A DNA stretch of 59,240 nt from the NCBI GenBank assembly GCA_946482425.1, contig CAMLRO010000001.1, forward strand, positions 1 to 59,240, given 5' to 3'. The notes beneath the pieces were generated by a model that worked only from the letters and a program-made list of their open reading frames with translations, was not told the origin of the DNA and made no database searches. This document shows, piece after piece, positions 37,422-45,939 of this stretch. The position numbers were made by a program, and so were the translations under genes. Origin of the DNA: an uncultured Lactobacillus sp. (GTDB taxonomy: Bacteria; Bacillota; Bacilli; Lactobacillales; Lactobacillaceae). Numbering within the stretch: position 1 is the stretch's first letter; each line of letters begins with the position of its first letter.

Positions 37422-39155
37422 TTACCGTTTTAAATAGCGCCATAAAGTTGCGCGACTAATGTTTAATTCTTTAGCGGTTTTGGTTTTATTGCCATTATTT
37501 TCTTTGAGCGCCTGTTTAATGTCTTGGACGATAATATCATGCAAAGAAAGTCCTCGATGTGCGGGGCTGGCTACCTTTAAAGCCGCTTGTTCTGGCTGTG
37601 ATTTTTCACTCACAGCCAGCTGAGTTAAGATCAGATCAATATCTTTGCCCTTTAAAATCGGGGCGTCAGCTACTGCTAGGGCAGTAGTCAAAACATGAAT
37701 AAATTCGCGGTAGTTGTGGGGCCACGGGTAACTCGATAGATGGTCTAATGCTGTGTCAGAAATTCCTGAAAAAGTTTTACCCGTCTTTAAATTAAAATCG
37801 TTGAGAATGGAGTGTACCAACTGATTAAAAACTTCATAAGACATTGCGTTTAAAGGTTTTAAAAAGAGTTCGTTAACTGTGAGGTAATCAGGAAAAGAAA
37901 TGTTCAACTTTGTTCCATAAGGCTGGGTAATTAAGAAAACCAACTTGTTTCTGCCGTCCAAATTCGATTTACGGATAAATTCAAAAAAGTCATTTTGGTC
38001 AGAGGCTGGCAATTTCTCTAAGCCGGTGATCTGAATAAGATGGTGATTATCAAAGAATATCGAGTCATTATCAGCAAGAGCTTTGCTTAAGCTTTCATGA
38101 TCTGACAGAGAAATCTGTATTGGAGCCGCAGCGTCTGTTTCTTTAAAGATTAGGCTGCCTAAATATTCTTTTTCAAGTCCATCCGCTCCGATTATGGCGA
38201 CGGGGGCTTGGAGGTGAGAATAGTGTCTGAGTAATTTGAAAAACTGGTTATCATAGCAGGTCGAATAGACTGAGGAGATATAGTCCGCATCAAAGTGTGT
38301 TTGACTGCTTGATGGAGCTTTTCCTAAATAATCAAGTGTGGCAATTGAAAAGTTGGTTGTCTGCGTTACTACTACGTGCCAGGAGGAATTAGCCCAGGTT
38401 ACGATCGGTGTGGCGCCACTGAGTGCTTTACGCACCTTTTTTGCCAAAAATGCGGCTTTTTTCTTATTAGTGCTGAACAGAACGTTAAAATAATTATCTT
38501 TTTCAAAAAAGAGTGTGTAATTATGAAATGCTGCGAGGGTTTCGGAAAGCAGATTGAAGTAATTAATATTTGTTTCCTTTTCCCTAAGTAAGAGAAAACA
38601 GGTTTTAAGTGCTTGATAGACAACTTCGTCTCCAGATTCAATCAGATAAGAATTGAGGTGGTAGATATTGTTGGAAGCGACAATTATGCCTGAATCACAA
38701 ATTATATTGTGATAACCGCTTGCTGCAAGCTTTGCCATTGCATTTTTAATATCCATTTTTTTCTGTACTACATATTTGGTCATTTTAATATTGAATTGAG
38801 CCAAAGTTTGGGAGATAGCTTGATCGAAAGCGTCATAGCAAATGATAGCAGACTCATTCAAGTCGGGAATGCTTTTGATCGTCCGAATAATATCGTACTG
38901 GGAAATACCAATATCTATTACAGGTACATTGGTTTGTTTTTCCAAAAAAGCGACAGTTCCACCACGGGAAAGTAATAAGTCAAAATCATTATTTTTAACT
39001 AAAGCGGCCAAATTGTTTTTATTCGCTAAATTAGCTAGTTCAATTTGAATTTGAATGTCCAGATCAGCATTTTCTGTTGTTAATTGCTTAAAAAAGTGTT
39101 GGACTTTGTTTCTCAAACCGGGATAGGGAACGATGCAGAGAATTTTAGCAGTCAT
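37422..39155 (-). CDS. PrpR-type regulator with degenerate AAA+ domain and Fis-type HTH
   Basis: A 577-aa regulator. Residues 1-185 are a PrpR N-terminal sensor domain (FDLLLSRGGTVAFLEKQTNVPVIDI), known to sense small organic acids. The middle resembles a sigma-54 activator AAA+ module but Walker A has become GADGLEKE, and the GAFTGA sigma-54 contact loop is missing. The C-terminus is a Fis HTH (ALKENNGNKTKTAKELNISRATLWRYLKR end). It thus cannot drive sigma-54 open-complex formation and most likely acts with the ordinary sigma factor, like TyrR. ATG at 39155 with GGAGG site is preferred over the ATG at 39206. It is divergent from the DUF1537 kinase operon. Confidence 0.85.
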   Translation of the reverse strand: MTAKILCIVPYPGLRNKVQHFFKQLTTENADLDIQIQIELANLANKNNLAALVKNNDFDLLLSRGGTVAFLEKQTNVPVIDIGISQYDIIRTIKSIPDLNESAIICYDAFDQAISQTLAQFNIKMTKYVVQKKMDIKNAMAKLAASGYHNIICDSGIIVASNNIYHLNSYLIESGDEVVYQALKTCFLLLREKETNINYFNLLSETLAAFHNYTLFFEKDNYFNVLFSTNKKKAAFLAKKVRKALSGATPIVTWANSSWHVVVTQTTNFSIATLDYLGKAPSSSQTHFDADYISSVYSTCYDNQFFKLLRHYSHLQAPVAIIGADGLEKEYLGSLIFKETDAAAPIQISLSDHESLSKALADNDSIFFDNHHLIQITGLEKLPASDQNDFFEFIRKSNLDGRNKLVFLITQPYGTKLNISFPDYLTVNELFLKPLNAMSYEVFNQLVHSILNDFNLKTGKTFSGISDTALDHLSSYPWPHNYREFIHVLTTALAVADAPILKGKDIDLILTQLAVSEKSQPEQAALKVASPAHRGLSLHDIIVQDIKQALKENNGNKTKTAKELNISRATLWRYLKR

Positions 39156-39224
39156 AATAACCTCCGTTTCAATTTTGAACGTATTTTTAGAGTTAGTATA
39201 CTTCATTTTTAATTCCCTGATAAG

Positions 39225-39241
39225 TGTTTAAAAGTGAAACA
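39225..39241. promoter_or_regulatory. 17-bp operator, copy 3 (PrpR-type regulon)
   Basis: TGTTTAAAAGTGAAACA, the best dyad of the three (TGTTT-N7-AAACA), followed by AAAAATATT. It lies between the divergent regulator and kinase genes. Confidence 0.65.
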
Positions 39242-39314
39242 AAAAATATTACAGCTTTGTTCTTAATCATTTTAAGATTATCTATGTAAAGAATATCTGA
39301 TGGCGGGTGGAAAA

Positions 39315-40571
39315 ATGGCTAAATTTTTGATAATTGCTGATGACTTTACTGGTGCTAATGATACCGGTGTTAAGCTTACAGAAGAAGGTATGCCAGTAAA
39401 TGTTTTTTTCTCAGCAATTAATATTGTTCCCCACACTTCTTGTGTAATTGATACGGAAACACGAAATGACTCAGAAAAAACGGCTTATGAAAAAACAAAA
39501 ACAATCTTAAATTCAATTGATATGAACCAGTTCGATTTTGTTTATAAAAAAGTTGATTCGACTTTGAGGGGTAATATTGTTACTGAATTGAGAGCGATTA
39601 ACGACCGTTTTGCACCAGATTACGTTGTTTTTGCACCAGCCTTGCCGGCGCTAGGCAGGCAGGTAATTAATAAGAAAGTTCTGGTTAGTGGCAAAGAACT
39701 GCGCAAAACGGAATTTGCCTGCGATCCCGTTAAACCGGTATTGCTGGATAATGTTGAAACAATCTTGGCCCAAAGCTTTGGCGTTAATAGCGTGCAATAT
39801 TACTCTTTAAAAGATTTACGGTCTAACAAAGACTTGGATTTGAGCAAAAAGTGCTTTGGCTTTGATACCGAAAATGATGAGGATTTTTGCAAGATTGTTG
39901 CTCTATTTCAGGGATTAAAAGGCAAAATTCTCTGGGTTGGCTCCTCTGGTCTAATTGAAGGAATGGTCAAAAAGAGCAGCGTGGCAACACCGGCAATTGC
40001 TTTGGTTGGCAGCGTCAGCAGTAAAACTAGAAAACAGATTCTTTATGCCAAAGAAAATGGGCTGGCTATCATTGCCTTGCCGATTTATGAAATTTATAAA
40101 ACAGAAAATTATTCTGAATACGTTGACCAGGCTGTACGTATTTTAAAAAAAGGCAGAAATTTAGCCTTGGTATCTTCCGCATCACTAAAAAGGGCAGATT
40201 TAATAAAAACCAAGACCAGTTTTAATGAGGCTGGCATAGTTGGTACGGAAATGGAAAACACCATTCAAATGATACTGGCAGGTATTTGCCGCCGCGTGAT
40301 TAAAGAATTTCCTGTTTCTGGCTTATTTGTTACTGGCGGCACAACTGCACAAAGTATTTTAAGAATTGTGAAGGCACAGGGAACGGTAATTAGAGAAGAA
40401 GTTGCTTTGGGGATGCCGCTATTAACCGTTGTTGGTGGTGAGTTTGACGGCATTAATATGATTTCTAAAGCTGGTGCTTTTGGAGATTCGAGTTTGATTA
40501 TGTTTGGTTTAAATAAATTACGTTCTTTAGGAAAGAAGGCAGAAATATCATGGAATTACAAGAAAGCTTAA
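39315..40571 (+). CDS. Four-carbon acid sugar kinase (DUF1537, DtnK/OtnK type)
   Basis: Phosphorylates a four-carbon sugar acid (threonate or erythronate) at O4 with ATP. 418 aa, two domains: N-terminal substrate domain beginning IADDFTGANDTG with conserved Asp9 and Asp10, KKVDSTLRGN and a DYVVFAPALPALGR loop; C-terminal nucleotide domain with VTGGTTAQSIL and VGGEFDGINMISKAGAFG. Together with the PdxA2 gene downstream this is the D-threonate-type pathway described for DUF1537 proteins, which yields dihydroxyacetone phosphate. ATG at 39315 follows a GGGTGG site. It overlaps the next gene by 22 bases. Confidence 0.9.
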   Translation: MAKFLIIADDFTGANDTGVKLTEEGMPVNVFFSAINIVPHTSCVIDTETRNDSEKTAYEKTKTILNSIDMNQFDFVYKKVDSTLRGNIVTELRAINDRFAPDYVVFAPALPALGRQVINKKVLVSGKELRKTEFACDPVKPVLLDNVETILAQSFGVNSVQYYSLKDLRSNKDLDLSKKCFGFDTENDEDFCKIVALFQGLKGKILWVGSSGLIEGMVKKSSVATPAIALVGSVSSKTRKQILYAKENGLAIIALPIYEIYKTENYSEYVDQAVRILKKGRNLALVSSASLKRADLIKTKTSFNEAGIVGTEMENTIQMILAGICRRVIKEFPVSGLFVTGGTTAQSILRIVKAQGTVIREEVALGMPLLTVVGGEFDGINMISKAGAFGDSSLIMFGLNKLRSLGKKAEISWNYKKA

Positions 40572-41695
40572 CTGCTAAATTTGACAGAACTATGTTGTTG
40601 CCAGATTCCGGAATTCAAAGTCATGCTTCCAACTTATTGATATTACCTAATGGTGATACCTTGTGTACTTGGTTTTCAGGTACTGAAGAAGGAACAGACG
40701 ACATTACCATTTTTATGGCTGAATTGAGAGCAGGAACAGATAGCTGGTCAAAGCCGGTTCCAATGTCGAACAATCCCGGTCGCTCCGATCAAAATCCGGT
40801 TTTATTTGCGGCACCTGATGGCGATATTTGGCTACTTTACACTTCCCAAGTTGGTGGAAATGAAGATACGGCAATAATTCAATATCGTGTTTCAGATGAT
40901 AATGGGAAAACATGGAGCTTGCAAAGTAATCTATTTCCAGGTGAAAGTGGTCTGTTTATTCGTCATCCGCTAGTTGTAACTGCTAATGGAGAGTGGCTTT
41001 TACCCCTTTATCATTGTGTGGTTAAAAATGACGGCAAACCGTGGGATGGCAGTTATGATTACAGTTGCGTCCGGGTTTCGCAGGATAGCGGACAAACTTG
41101 GAAAGAATACGAAGTCCCTGATAGTCAGGGCTGCGTTCAAATGAGTATTGTCAAGCTGCAAAATAACGCGGGATATGTAGGCTTTTTTAGAAGTCGCTGG
41201 GCTGATAACATCTACCGTTCTTTTTCTAATGATGGCAGCAGTTGGACGCCACCTAAGGCAATTGACTTGCCGAATAATAACTCATCTATCCAAGCAGCAC
41301 TGCTGCCTGACGGCAACATAATTTTAGCTTTTAATAAGTCCAGTGCTGAAGATGCAACAGTGAGAAGACTATCATTATTTTCCGAAAAAACCACGGCAAA
41401 GGAAACGTCCAACAATAAAGCTGCTAAAACTGCTTTTTGGGGTGCGCCCCGGGCACCATTAACCGTGGCAATTTCAGAAGATAACGGTAAAACTTGGCCG
41501 TATGTAAGAAATATTGCCGAAGGCAGCGGTTATGCCCTCACTAATAATTCTAAAGATAAGAAGAATAGGGAATTTTCGTATCCCTCAGTTAAACCGACAA
41601 GAAACGGCAAAATTGCTTTGACGTTTACCTATTTCAGGCAAAATATTGCTTTTGTCGAGTTTACAGAAGACTGGGTCAAAGAAGAAAAGGAGTAA
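40550..41695 (+). CDS. BNR-repeat beta-propeller protein (sialidase-like fold)
   Basis: 381 aa with four Asp boxes (VSDDNGKTW, VSQDSGQTW, FSNDGSSW, ISEDNGKTW) spaced as in a six-bladed sialidase-type propeller. A sialidase-like N-terminal feature (HASNLLILPNGDTLCTWFSG) is present, but the FRIP arginine motif typical of true sialidases is not evident. No signal peptide and no membrane anchor, so the protein is cytoplasmic, unusual for a sialidase. Inside an acid-sugar operon it may release an acidic sugar from an imported glycoside, or act as a lyase; both have precedent for this fold. It overlaps the kinase gene and is followed by the alcohol dehydrogenase gene after seven bases. Confidence 0.8.
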   Translation: MELQESLTAKFDRTMLLPDSGIQSHASNLLILPNGDTLCTWFSGTEEGTDDITIFMAELRAGTDSWSKPVPMSNNPGRSDQNPVLFAAPDGDIWLLYTSQVGGNEDTAIIQYRVSDDNGKTWSLQSNLFPGESGLFIRHPLVVTANGEWLLPLYHCVVKNDGKPWDGSYDYSCVRVSQDSGQTWKEYEVPDSQGCVQMSIVKLQNNAGYVGFFRSRWADNIYRSFSNDGSSWTPPKAIDLPNNNSSIQAALLPDGNIILAFNKSSAEDATVRRLSLFSEKTTAKETSNNKAAKTAFWGAPRAPLTVAISEDNGKTWPYVRNIAEGSGYALTNNSKDKKNREFSYPSVKPTRNGKIALTFTYFRQNIAFVEFTEDWVKEEKE

Positions 41696-41702
41696 GACTG
41701 TG

Positions 41703-42857
41703 ATGAAAGAAGCTTTTTTAAAGTTACCCCAGAGGGTATATCTAGGTGAAAATTTACTGGACAAATTAGGTGAATTTTTGCAAACCAGAAAAAATACTAA
41801 TGTTTTACTTTTCACGGATCAAGGACTGTTAAAAGCGGGTTTGGTTCAACCGCTAGAAGACTACCTGCAAGCACATGGTATTGCTTATCAAATTGAATCC
41901 GAAATTAAACCTGAACCAAGCTATACCCAAGTTGATGCTCTTTTTAAGAAGGTTAGCCAGTTTAACTTCAATACGATTGTAGCTATCGGCGGCGGCTCGG
42001 TAATGGATGCTGCCAAACTGATTTCACTATTGCTTCATACCGATTTGAGCGTTAAAGATCTGATTAATGATCCGACCAAAGCACAAAAACGCTGTGCCAC
42101 CGTTTTTATTCCGACTACTGCGGGTACAGGTTCAGAAGCTACAATTAATGCGATAGTCAGCATTCCGGAAAAACAGGTTAAGTTTGGTATTGTAGCGGAT
42201 GCAATGCTCCCGGATTTAGTTCTGCTTGATGGCAATAATGTTAAAAACCTGCCGAAGTCAATTCTTGCCTCGTCAGCAATTGACGCCCTCAGCCACTGTG
42301 TTGAATGTTATACGGCTAAAAACGCCACTGTAATGAGTGACGGTGTGGCACTTCTTGGTGCTAAATTGATTTTTAAGAATATTATTAAGGCCTATCAAGA
42401 TACAAAGGATATTCAGGCACGTGAAGCGCTGCAACTGGGTGCCTTTTATGGTGGTGTAGCAATCACCGCTTCCGGAACCAACATAGTTCATGCCTTGTCG
42501 TATCCGCTTGGTGGCAAATTCCATATTGCTCATGGCGTAGCTAATGCCATTTTATTTAAAGCATGCATGGAAACTAACAAGCCGGCGATTGAAGATCGTT
42601 TAGCAGCACTTTGCACTAATATTTGGCCGGAAGAAGGCAGTAAAAGTACTAGTGCAAAAGCCGATTTTGTAATTGCTAAGATTGCAGAAATTGTTGCAAA
42701 AACCGAAATACCAACTGATCTTAAAAAATTTGGTGTACAGGAAACAGACTTGGACTTTTTAGTTGATTCAGCACTAGAGCAAAAGCGCTTGCTCAGTCAC
42801 AATCTGAAAAAATTAACGCGCTCAGAAATTGCTCAAATTTATAAAGCAGTAATGTAG
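41703..42857 (+). CDS. Iron-containing alcohol dehydrogenase
   Basis: NAD(P)-dependent group III alcohol dehydrogenase, 384 aa. Nucleotide motif GGGSVMDAAKLI, PTTAGTGSEAT, metal-site segments AIDALSHCVECY and HALSYPLGGKFHIAHGVAN are all present. The group includes lactaldehyde reductase, 1,3-propanediol and 4-hydroxybutyrate dehydrogenases; the substrate here may be the aldehyde or ketone product of the next enzyme, the DapA-family aldolase. GTG at 41700 directly precedes the ATG and is an equally possible start; AAAGGAG is at 41686. Confidence 0.9.
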   Translation: MKEAFLKLPQRVYLGENLLDKLGEFLQTRKNTNVLLFTDQGLLKAGLVQPLEDYLQAHGIAYQIESEIKPEPSYTQVDALFKKVSQFNFNTIVAIGGGSVMDAAKLISLLLHTDLSVKDLINDPTKAQKRCATVFIPTTAGTGSEATINAIVSIPEKQVKFGIVADAMLPDLVLLDGNNVKNLPKSILASSAIDALSHCVECYTAKNATVMSDGVALLGAKLIFKNIIKAYQDTKDIQAREALQLGAFYGGVAITASGTNIVHALSYPLGGKFHIAHGVANAILFKACMETNKPAIEDRLAALCTNIWPEEGSKSTSAKADFVIAKIAEIVAKTEIPTDLKKFGVQETDLDFLVDSALEQKRLLSHNLKKLTRSEIAQIYKAVM

Positions 42858-42879
42858 TTTAGAAGGAGGAGTTTTTAAA

Positions 42880-43782
42880 ATGTGTCAGACAAAGATTGCT
42901 CAGGGTATTATTGCTGCAATGGTGACCCCGATGGATGAAAATGGCCAAATAAATTATGCAGAGTTGAAAAATCAGGTTGAGCGGCAGATTAATGCCGGCA
43001 TCAGCGGAGTTTTTACGCTAGGCACAAACGGTGAAGGATATATTCTTAGCCATGATGAAAAATTAAAAGTGATGGAAACGGTAATTAAACAGGCAAATCA
43101 CCGGGTTCCAGTATATGTGGGCACAGGTTGTGTTTCTACGGCAGAAACAATTCAGTTGTCGCAGCAAGCTGAGGAGCTAGGGGCAGACGCATTATCAGTT
43201 ATTACTCCGTGGTTTGCGCAAGCTTCACAGGAAGATTTATTTAAGCATTATCAGGCTTTAAATGATGCTGTTCATATTCCAATTTTGCTTTATAACATAC
43301 CTGCAAGGACGGGCAATGCTCTCGCACCTAAAACTGTGGCTCGTCTGGCCGACCTGCCGCATATTGCCGGTATTAAGGATTCAAGCGGTAATTTCGACAA
43401 TATTTTACAGTACATTGAATTAACCAGAAATAAGGACTTTGCAGTCATATCAGGTAATGATTCTCTCATTTTGTGGACTTTAAAAGCTGGAGGTACCGGT
43501 GGTATTGCCGCTTGTGCGAATGTATTACCGGAAATTATGGTATCAATCTACCGCTACTATCAAGCTGGTAAATGGGAAGAAGCTAGGAGAGCGCAAGATT
43601 CTATCCGTCCGTTTAGAAACTGTTTCAAGTTAGGAAATCCTAATACAATTGTTAAGAAAGCAACTAATGTCATGGGCTATCCTGTGGGGATGCCACGTGC
43701 ACCATTTAATGGTTTAACTAAAGAAGCAGTGACGACCATTCAAAATACTATAGATGAGTATTACAGTGAATATAAAAAGTAG
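42880..43782 (+). CDS. DapA-family (DHDPS/NAL) class I aldolase
   Basis: 300-aa TIM-barrel lyase of the dihydrodipicolinate synthase/N-acetylneuraminate lyase family. Schiff-base Lys lies in HIAGIKDSSGN, the Tyr of the proton relay in ILLYNIPARTG, and TLGTNGEGY takes the place of the GTTGE loop. The altered loop and the context argue against lysine synthesis. It would cleave or form a 2-oxo-3-deoxy sugar acid, producing pyruvate and an aldehyde. Strong AGAAGGAGG site; same operon as the kinase. Confidence 0.88.
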   Translation: MCQTKIAQGIIAAMVTPMDENGQINYAELKNQVERQINAGISGVFTLGTNGEGYILSHDEKLKVMETVIKQANHRVPVYVGTGCVSTAETIQLSQQAEELGADALSVITPWFAQASQEDLFKHYQALNDAVHIPILLYNIPARTGNALAPKTVARLADLPHIAGIKDSSGNFDNILQYIELTRNKDFAVISGNDSLILWTLKAGGTGGIAACANVLPEIMVSIYRYYQAGKWEEARRAQDSIRPFRNCFKLGNPNTIVKKATNVMGYPVGMPRAPFNGLTKEAVTTIQNTIDEYYSEYKK

Positions 43783-43802
43783 TTGAAAAGGAGACAAAAC
43801 TG

Positions 43803-44831
43803 ATGGGTAGACCAATTGTTGGTATTACAATGGGAGATCCTGCAAGTATAGGACCGGAAATTTCTTTGAAAACTTTTCAGGATCAACGACTTTATGAAAA
43901 ATGCCGACCTTTATTGATAGGTGATAGCAATGTTCTCGAAAAAGTAATGGAAATATTACCCGATCGTAAACTGCAGCTTAACCCCATTACTAACGTTAAA
44001 GATGCTAAGTTCCAATACGGGACAATGGATGTTTACGATATGCACGAAGTTGAAATCTCTGAATTGCAGTTTGGCCAAGTCAGCAAAATGGCGGGTAACG
44101 CTGCTTTTCAATATGTCAAAAAAGTGATTGACTTGGCTAATGCCCATGAAGTTGATGCTACCGTAACGAATGCCCTAAACAAAGAGGCAATGAACTTAGC
44201 AGGACACCACTATGCTGGGCATACTGAAATCTATGGTAAATTTACCCATACTCCAAACTATACTATGATGCTCGCCCACGGCAATTTAAGGGTGGTTCAT
44301 GTTTCTACACACGTTTCTTTGAGAAAAGCCTGTGATTTGGTGAAAAAGCCTAGGGTTGCAGAATGTATTAAGCTGGCTGACGAGGTTTGCCGTAATTTGG
44401 GCATCAAAAATCCGCGGGTAGCAGTTGCAGGGTTAAACCCACATGCAGGAGAAAATGGCTTATTTGGTGATGAAGAAATAAAGGAAATTGCACCTGCGGT
44501 TGCAGAAATGCGGGCAAAAGGTGTTAACGTGACTGGTCCCGTTCCTGCTGATACAGTTTTTGCAAAATGTCATGGTGGGATGTACGACATTGTAGTTGCA
44601 ATGTATCATGACCAAGGACATATACCGGTAAAAGTAATTGGCTTTCAATATGATGAGCAAAAGAAGAAGTGGGATAGTGTTGCAGGAATCAATGTCACTT
44701 TGGGTCTGCCAATTATCAGAACGTCGGTTGATCATGGCACCGCCTTTGATCAGGTTCTTAAAGGTACAGCCAATGAGGTCAGTTTAAAAAATGCAATTGA
44801 TTATGCCGTTAAACTAGCTGAAAACAAGTAG
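43803..44831 (+). CDS. pdxA2: PdxA2-type 4-phospho-acid-sugar dehydrogenase
   Basis: 342 aa, PdxA family: GITMGDPASIGPE at the N-terminus, metal-binding His in GHTEIYGKF, NPHAGENGLFG and YHDQGHIPVK, and the end motif SVDHGTAFD. PdxA of vitamin B6 synthesis is unlikely, because the gene is in an operon with a DUF1537 kinase. In that setting PdxA2 oxidises threonate or erythronate 4-phosphate, which decarboxylates to dihydroxyacetone phosphate. Last gene of the operon, with a terminator 80 bases on. Confidence 0.9.
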   Translation: MGRPIVGITMGDPASIGPEISLKTFQDQRLYEKCRPLLIGDSNVLEKVMEILPDRKLQLNPITNVKDAKFQYGTMDVYDMHEVEISELQFGQVSKMAGNAAFQYVKKVIDLANAHEVDATVTNALNKEAMNLAGHHYAGHTEIYGKFTHTPNYTMMLAHGNLRVVHVSTHVSLRKACDLVKKPRVAECIKLADEVCRNLGIKNPRVAVAGLNPHAGENGLFGDEEIKEIAPAVAEMRAKGVNVTGPVPADTVFAKCHGGMYDIVVAMYHDQGHIPVKVIGFQYDEQKKKWDSVAGINVTLGLPIIRTSVDHGTAFDQVLKGTANEVSLKNAIDYAVKLAENK

Positions 44832-44909
44832 TGCAGGATAATACTGCTGTATTGCCTCATGAACTTAGCAGATATAAATTTAATTAGTCTTTTGGCTTAA
44901 AATAGGCAA

Positions 44910-44942
44910 AAAAAGAGCTGTCAGTGCGATAGCTCTTTTTAT
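44910..44942 (+). terminator. Terminator of the acid-sugar operon
   Basis: AAAAGAGCT pairs with AGCTCTTTT around a GTCAGTGCGAT loop; Ts follow. Confidence 0.85.
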
Positions 44943-45055
44943 TTACCCTTTTTGCAATATTTGTATTTAATGAAAGGCCAGTGCCCAGCAATTTAAACAC
45001 TGTTAATAATGGTATTTATATTACTAAAAAAACATTATTTTAATTTTGCTCTTGA

Positions 45056-45069
45056 CATAGACGTCTATG
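45056..45069. promoter_or_regulatory. Perfect palindrome in the promoter spacer, likely GntR operator
   Basis: CATAGACGTCTATG, 14 bp perfect dyad between the -35 and -10 boxes. The TAGAC/GTCTA halves fit HutC-subfamily GntR operators, and such a regulator (45940) is the next gene but one. Confidence 0.65.
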
Positions 45070-45085
45070 AATGTTTATATATAAC

Positions 45086-45099
45086 TGTAAGCGATTACA
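45086..45099 (+). promoter_or_regulatory. cre site before the DeoC-PTS operon
   Basis: TGTAAGCGATTACA, a full match to TGWAANCGNTNWCA, just after the -10 box. Confidence 0.75.
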
Positions 45100-45143
45100 G
45101 TAATTGCGCAAGACAAGCTAATCAATATGAAAGGTGGTTTATT

Positions 45144-45836
45144 ATGTTAAATTTGTCGGATAAGGAATTGGCTTCTAAGATTCAACATACTAATGTTAAT
45201 CCAGAATTAACGCCAGATGATATAAGAGGTTTGTGTGATGATTGCAAGCACTTTGGCTTTAATGGTGTCATGATTCAGCCGCAATGGGTCACACTTGCAA
45301 AGGAGGAATTAAAAGGTACCAACATTCAAGTTGCCACGTGTATGAGTTTTCCAATGGGGGCACAAAAGACAGAAGTTAAAGTGTTTGAGGCTCAAAGATG
45401 CTTTGCGGACGGGGCAGATCAACTTGACTGGATGCCCAATGTCGGCTTCCTAAAGGCTGGTATGTATGATGAATACCAAAATGAAATTGCCGCTGTGGTC
45501 AAGGCAGCAGGCGGCAAGGTTGTTAAAATTATGCTCGAATTTGGTATGTTGACACGCGAAGAAAAGATTAAGGCAGCTGAACTTGCCAGGGATGCTGGTG
45601 CCACTTATCTGAAAAACTCTAGTGGTTGGGGTAAAGGTGGTCACGCTACCATTGATGACATCCAATTATTAAAGAGAATTGCGCAAGACAAATGTGAAGT
45701 GAAAGCTTCTGGTGGTATCAGAACCAGACAGCAGGCTCTATCTTTGCTTGAAGCAGGAGCATCATTGCTGGGTACGAGCGCAGGGCCACAAATTATCACT
45801 GGGATAAAGGGAAATGATGATTCTATAGCTGATTAA
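45144..45836 (+). CDS. deoC: DeoC-family aldolase (deoxyribose-phosphate aldolase-like)
   Basis: 230-aa class I aldolase. It has the DeoC fold signatures: TCMSFPMGAQKTEVKVFEAQRC (21 bases of the pattern shortened here to its ends TCMSF and VFEA), VVKIMLEFG with the conserved Lys, LKNSSGWGKGG in place of the usual KTSTG Schiff-base motif, and VKASGGIRT. The NSS for TST change could mean a substrate other than 2-deoxyribose 5-phosphate. It heads an operon with a GntR regulator and a complete mannose-type PTS rather than with nucleoside genes. An upstream ATG at 45009 is in frame but lies before the promoter; 45144 has an AAAGGTGG site. Confidence 0.8.
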   Translation: MLNLSDKELASKIQHTNVNPELTPDDIRGLCDDCKHFGFNGVMIQPQWVTLAKEELKGTNIQVATCMSFPMGAQKTEVKVFEAQRCFADGADQLDWMPNVGFLKAGMYDEYQNEIAAVVKAAGGKVVKIMLEFGMLTREEKIKAAELARDAGATYLKNSSGWGKGGHATIDDIQLLKRIAQDKCEVKASGGIRTRQQALSLLEAGASLLGTSAGPQIITGIKGNDDSIAD

Positions 45837-45939
45837 TTTATTTAGCTATATTGCTTTTAGGGCGAATAGTATAATGCTTTATAATAAAAACAAAGATTAT
45901 ACTATAAATAAATAACTTTTAAAGAAGGAATGAATCCCT

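Larger units (their letters stand above)
44832..45143. promoter_or_regulatory. Intergenic region with terminator and promoter of the DeoC gene
   Basis: It holds the terminator at 44910-44942, then an AT-rich stretch, then a promoter (TTGACA 45052-45057, 17 bases, TTATAT 45075-45080), a palindrome in its spacer and a cre site behind it. No additional ORF seen. Confidence 0.7.

Noticed and set aside
42880..43782. Dihydrodipicolinate synthase for lysine synthesis
   Set aside because: GTNGEG in place of the GTTGE loop and the acid-sugar operon context argue for a catabolic aldolase.
43803..44831. PdxA for vitamin B6 synthesis
   Set aside because: No other B6 genes nearby; operon with a DUF1537 kinase points to PdxA2.
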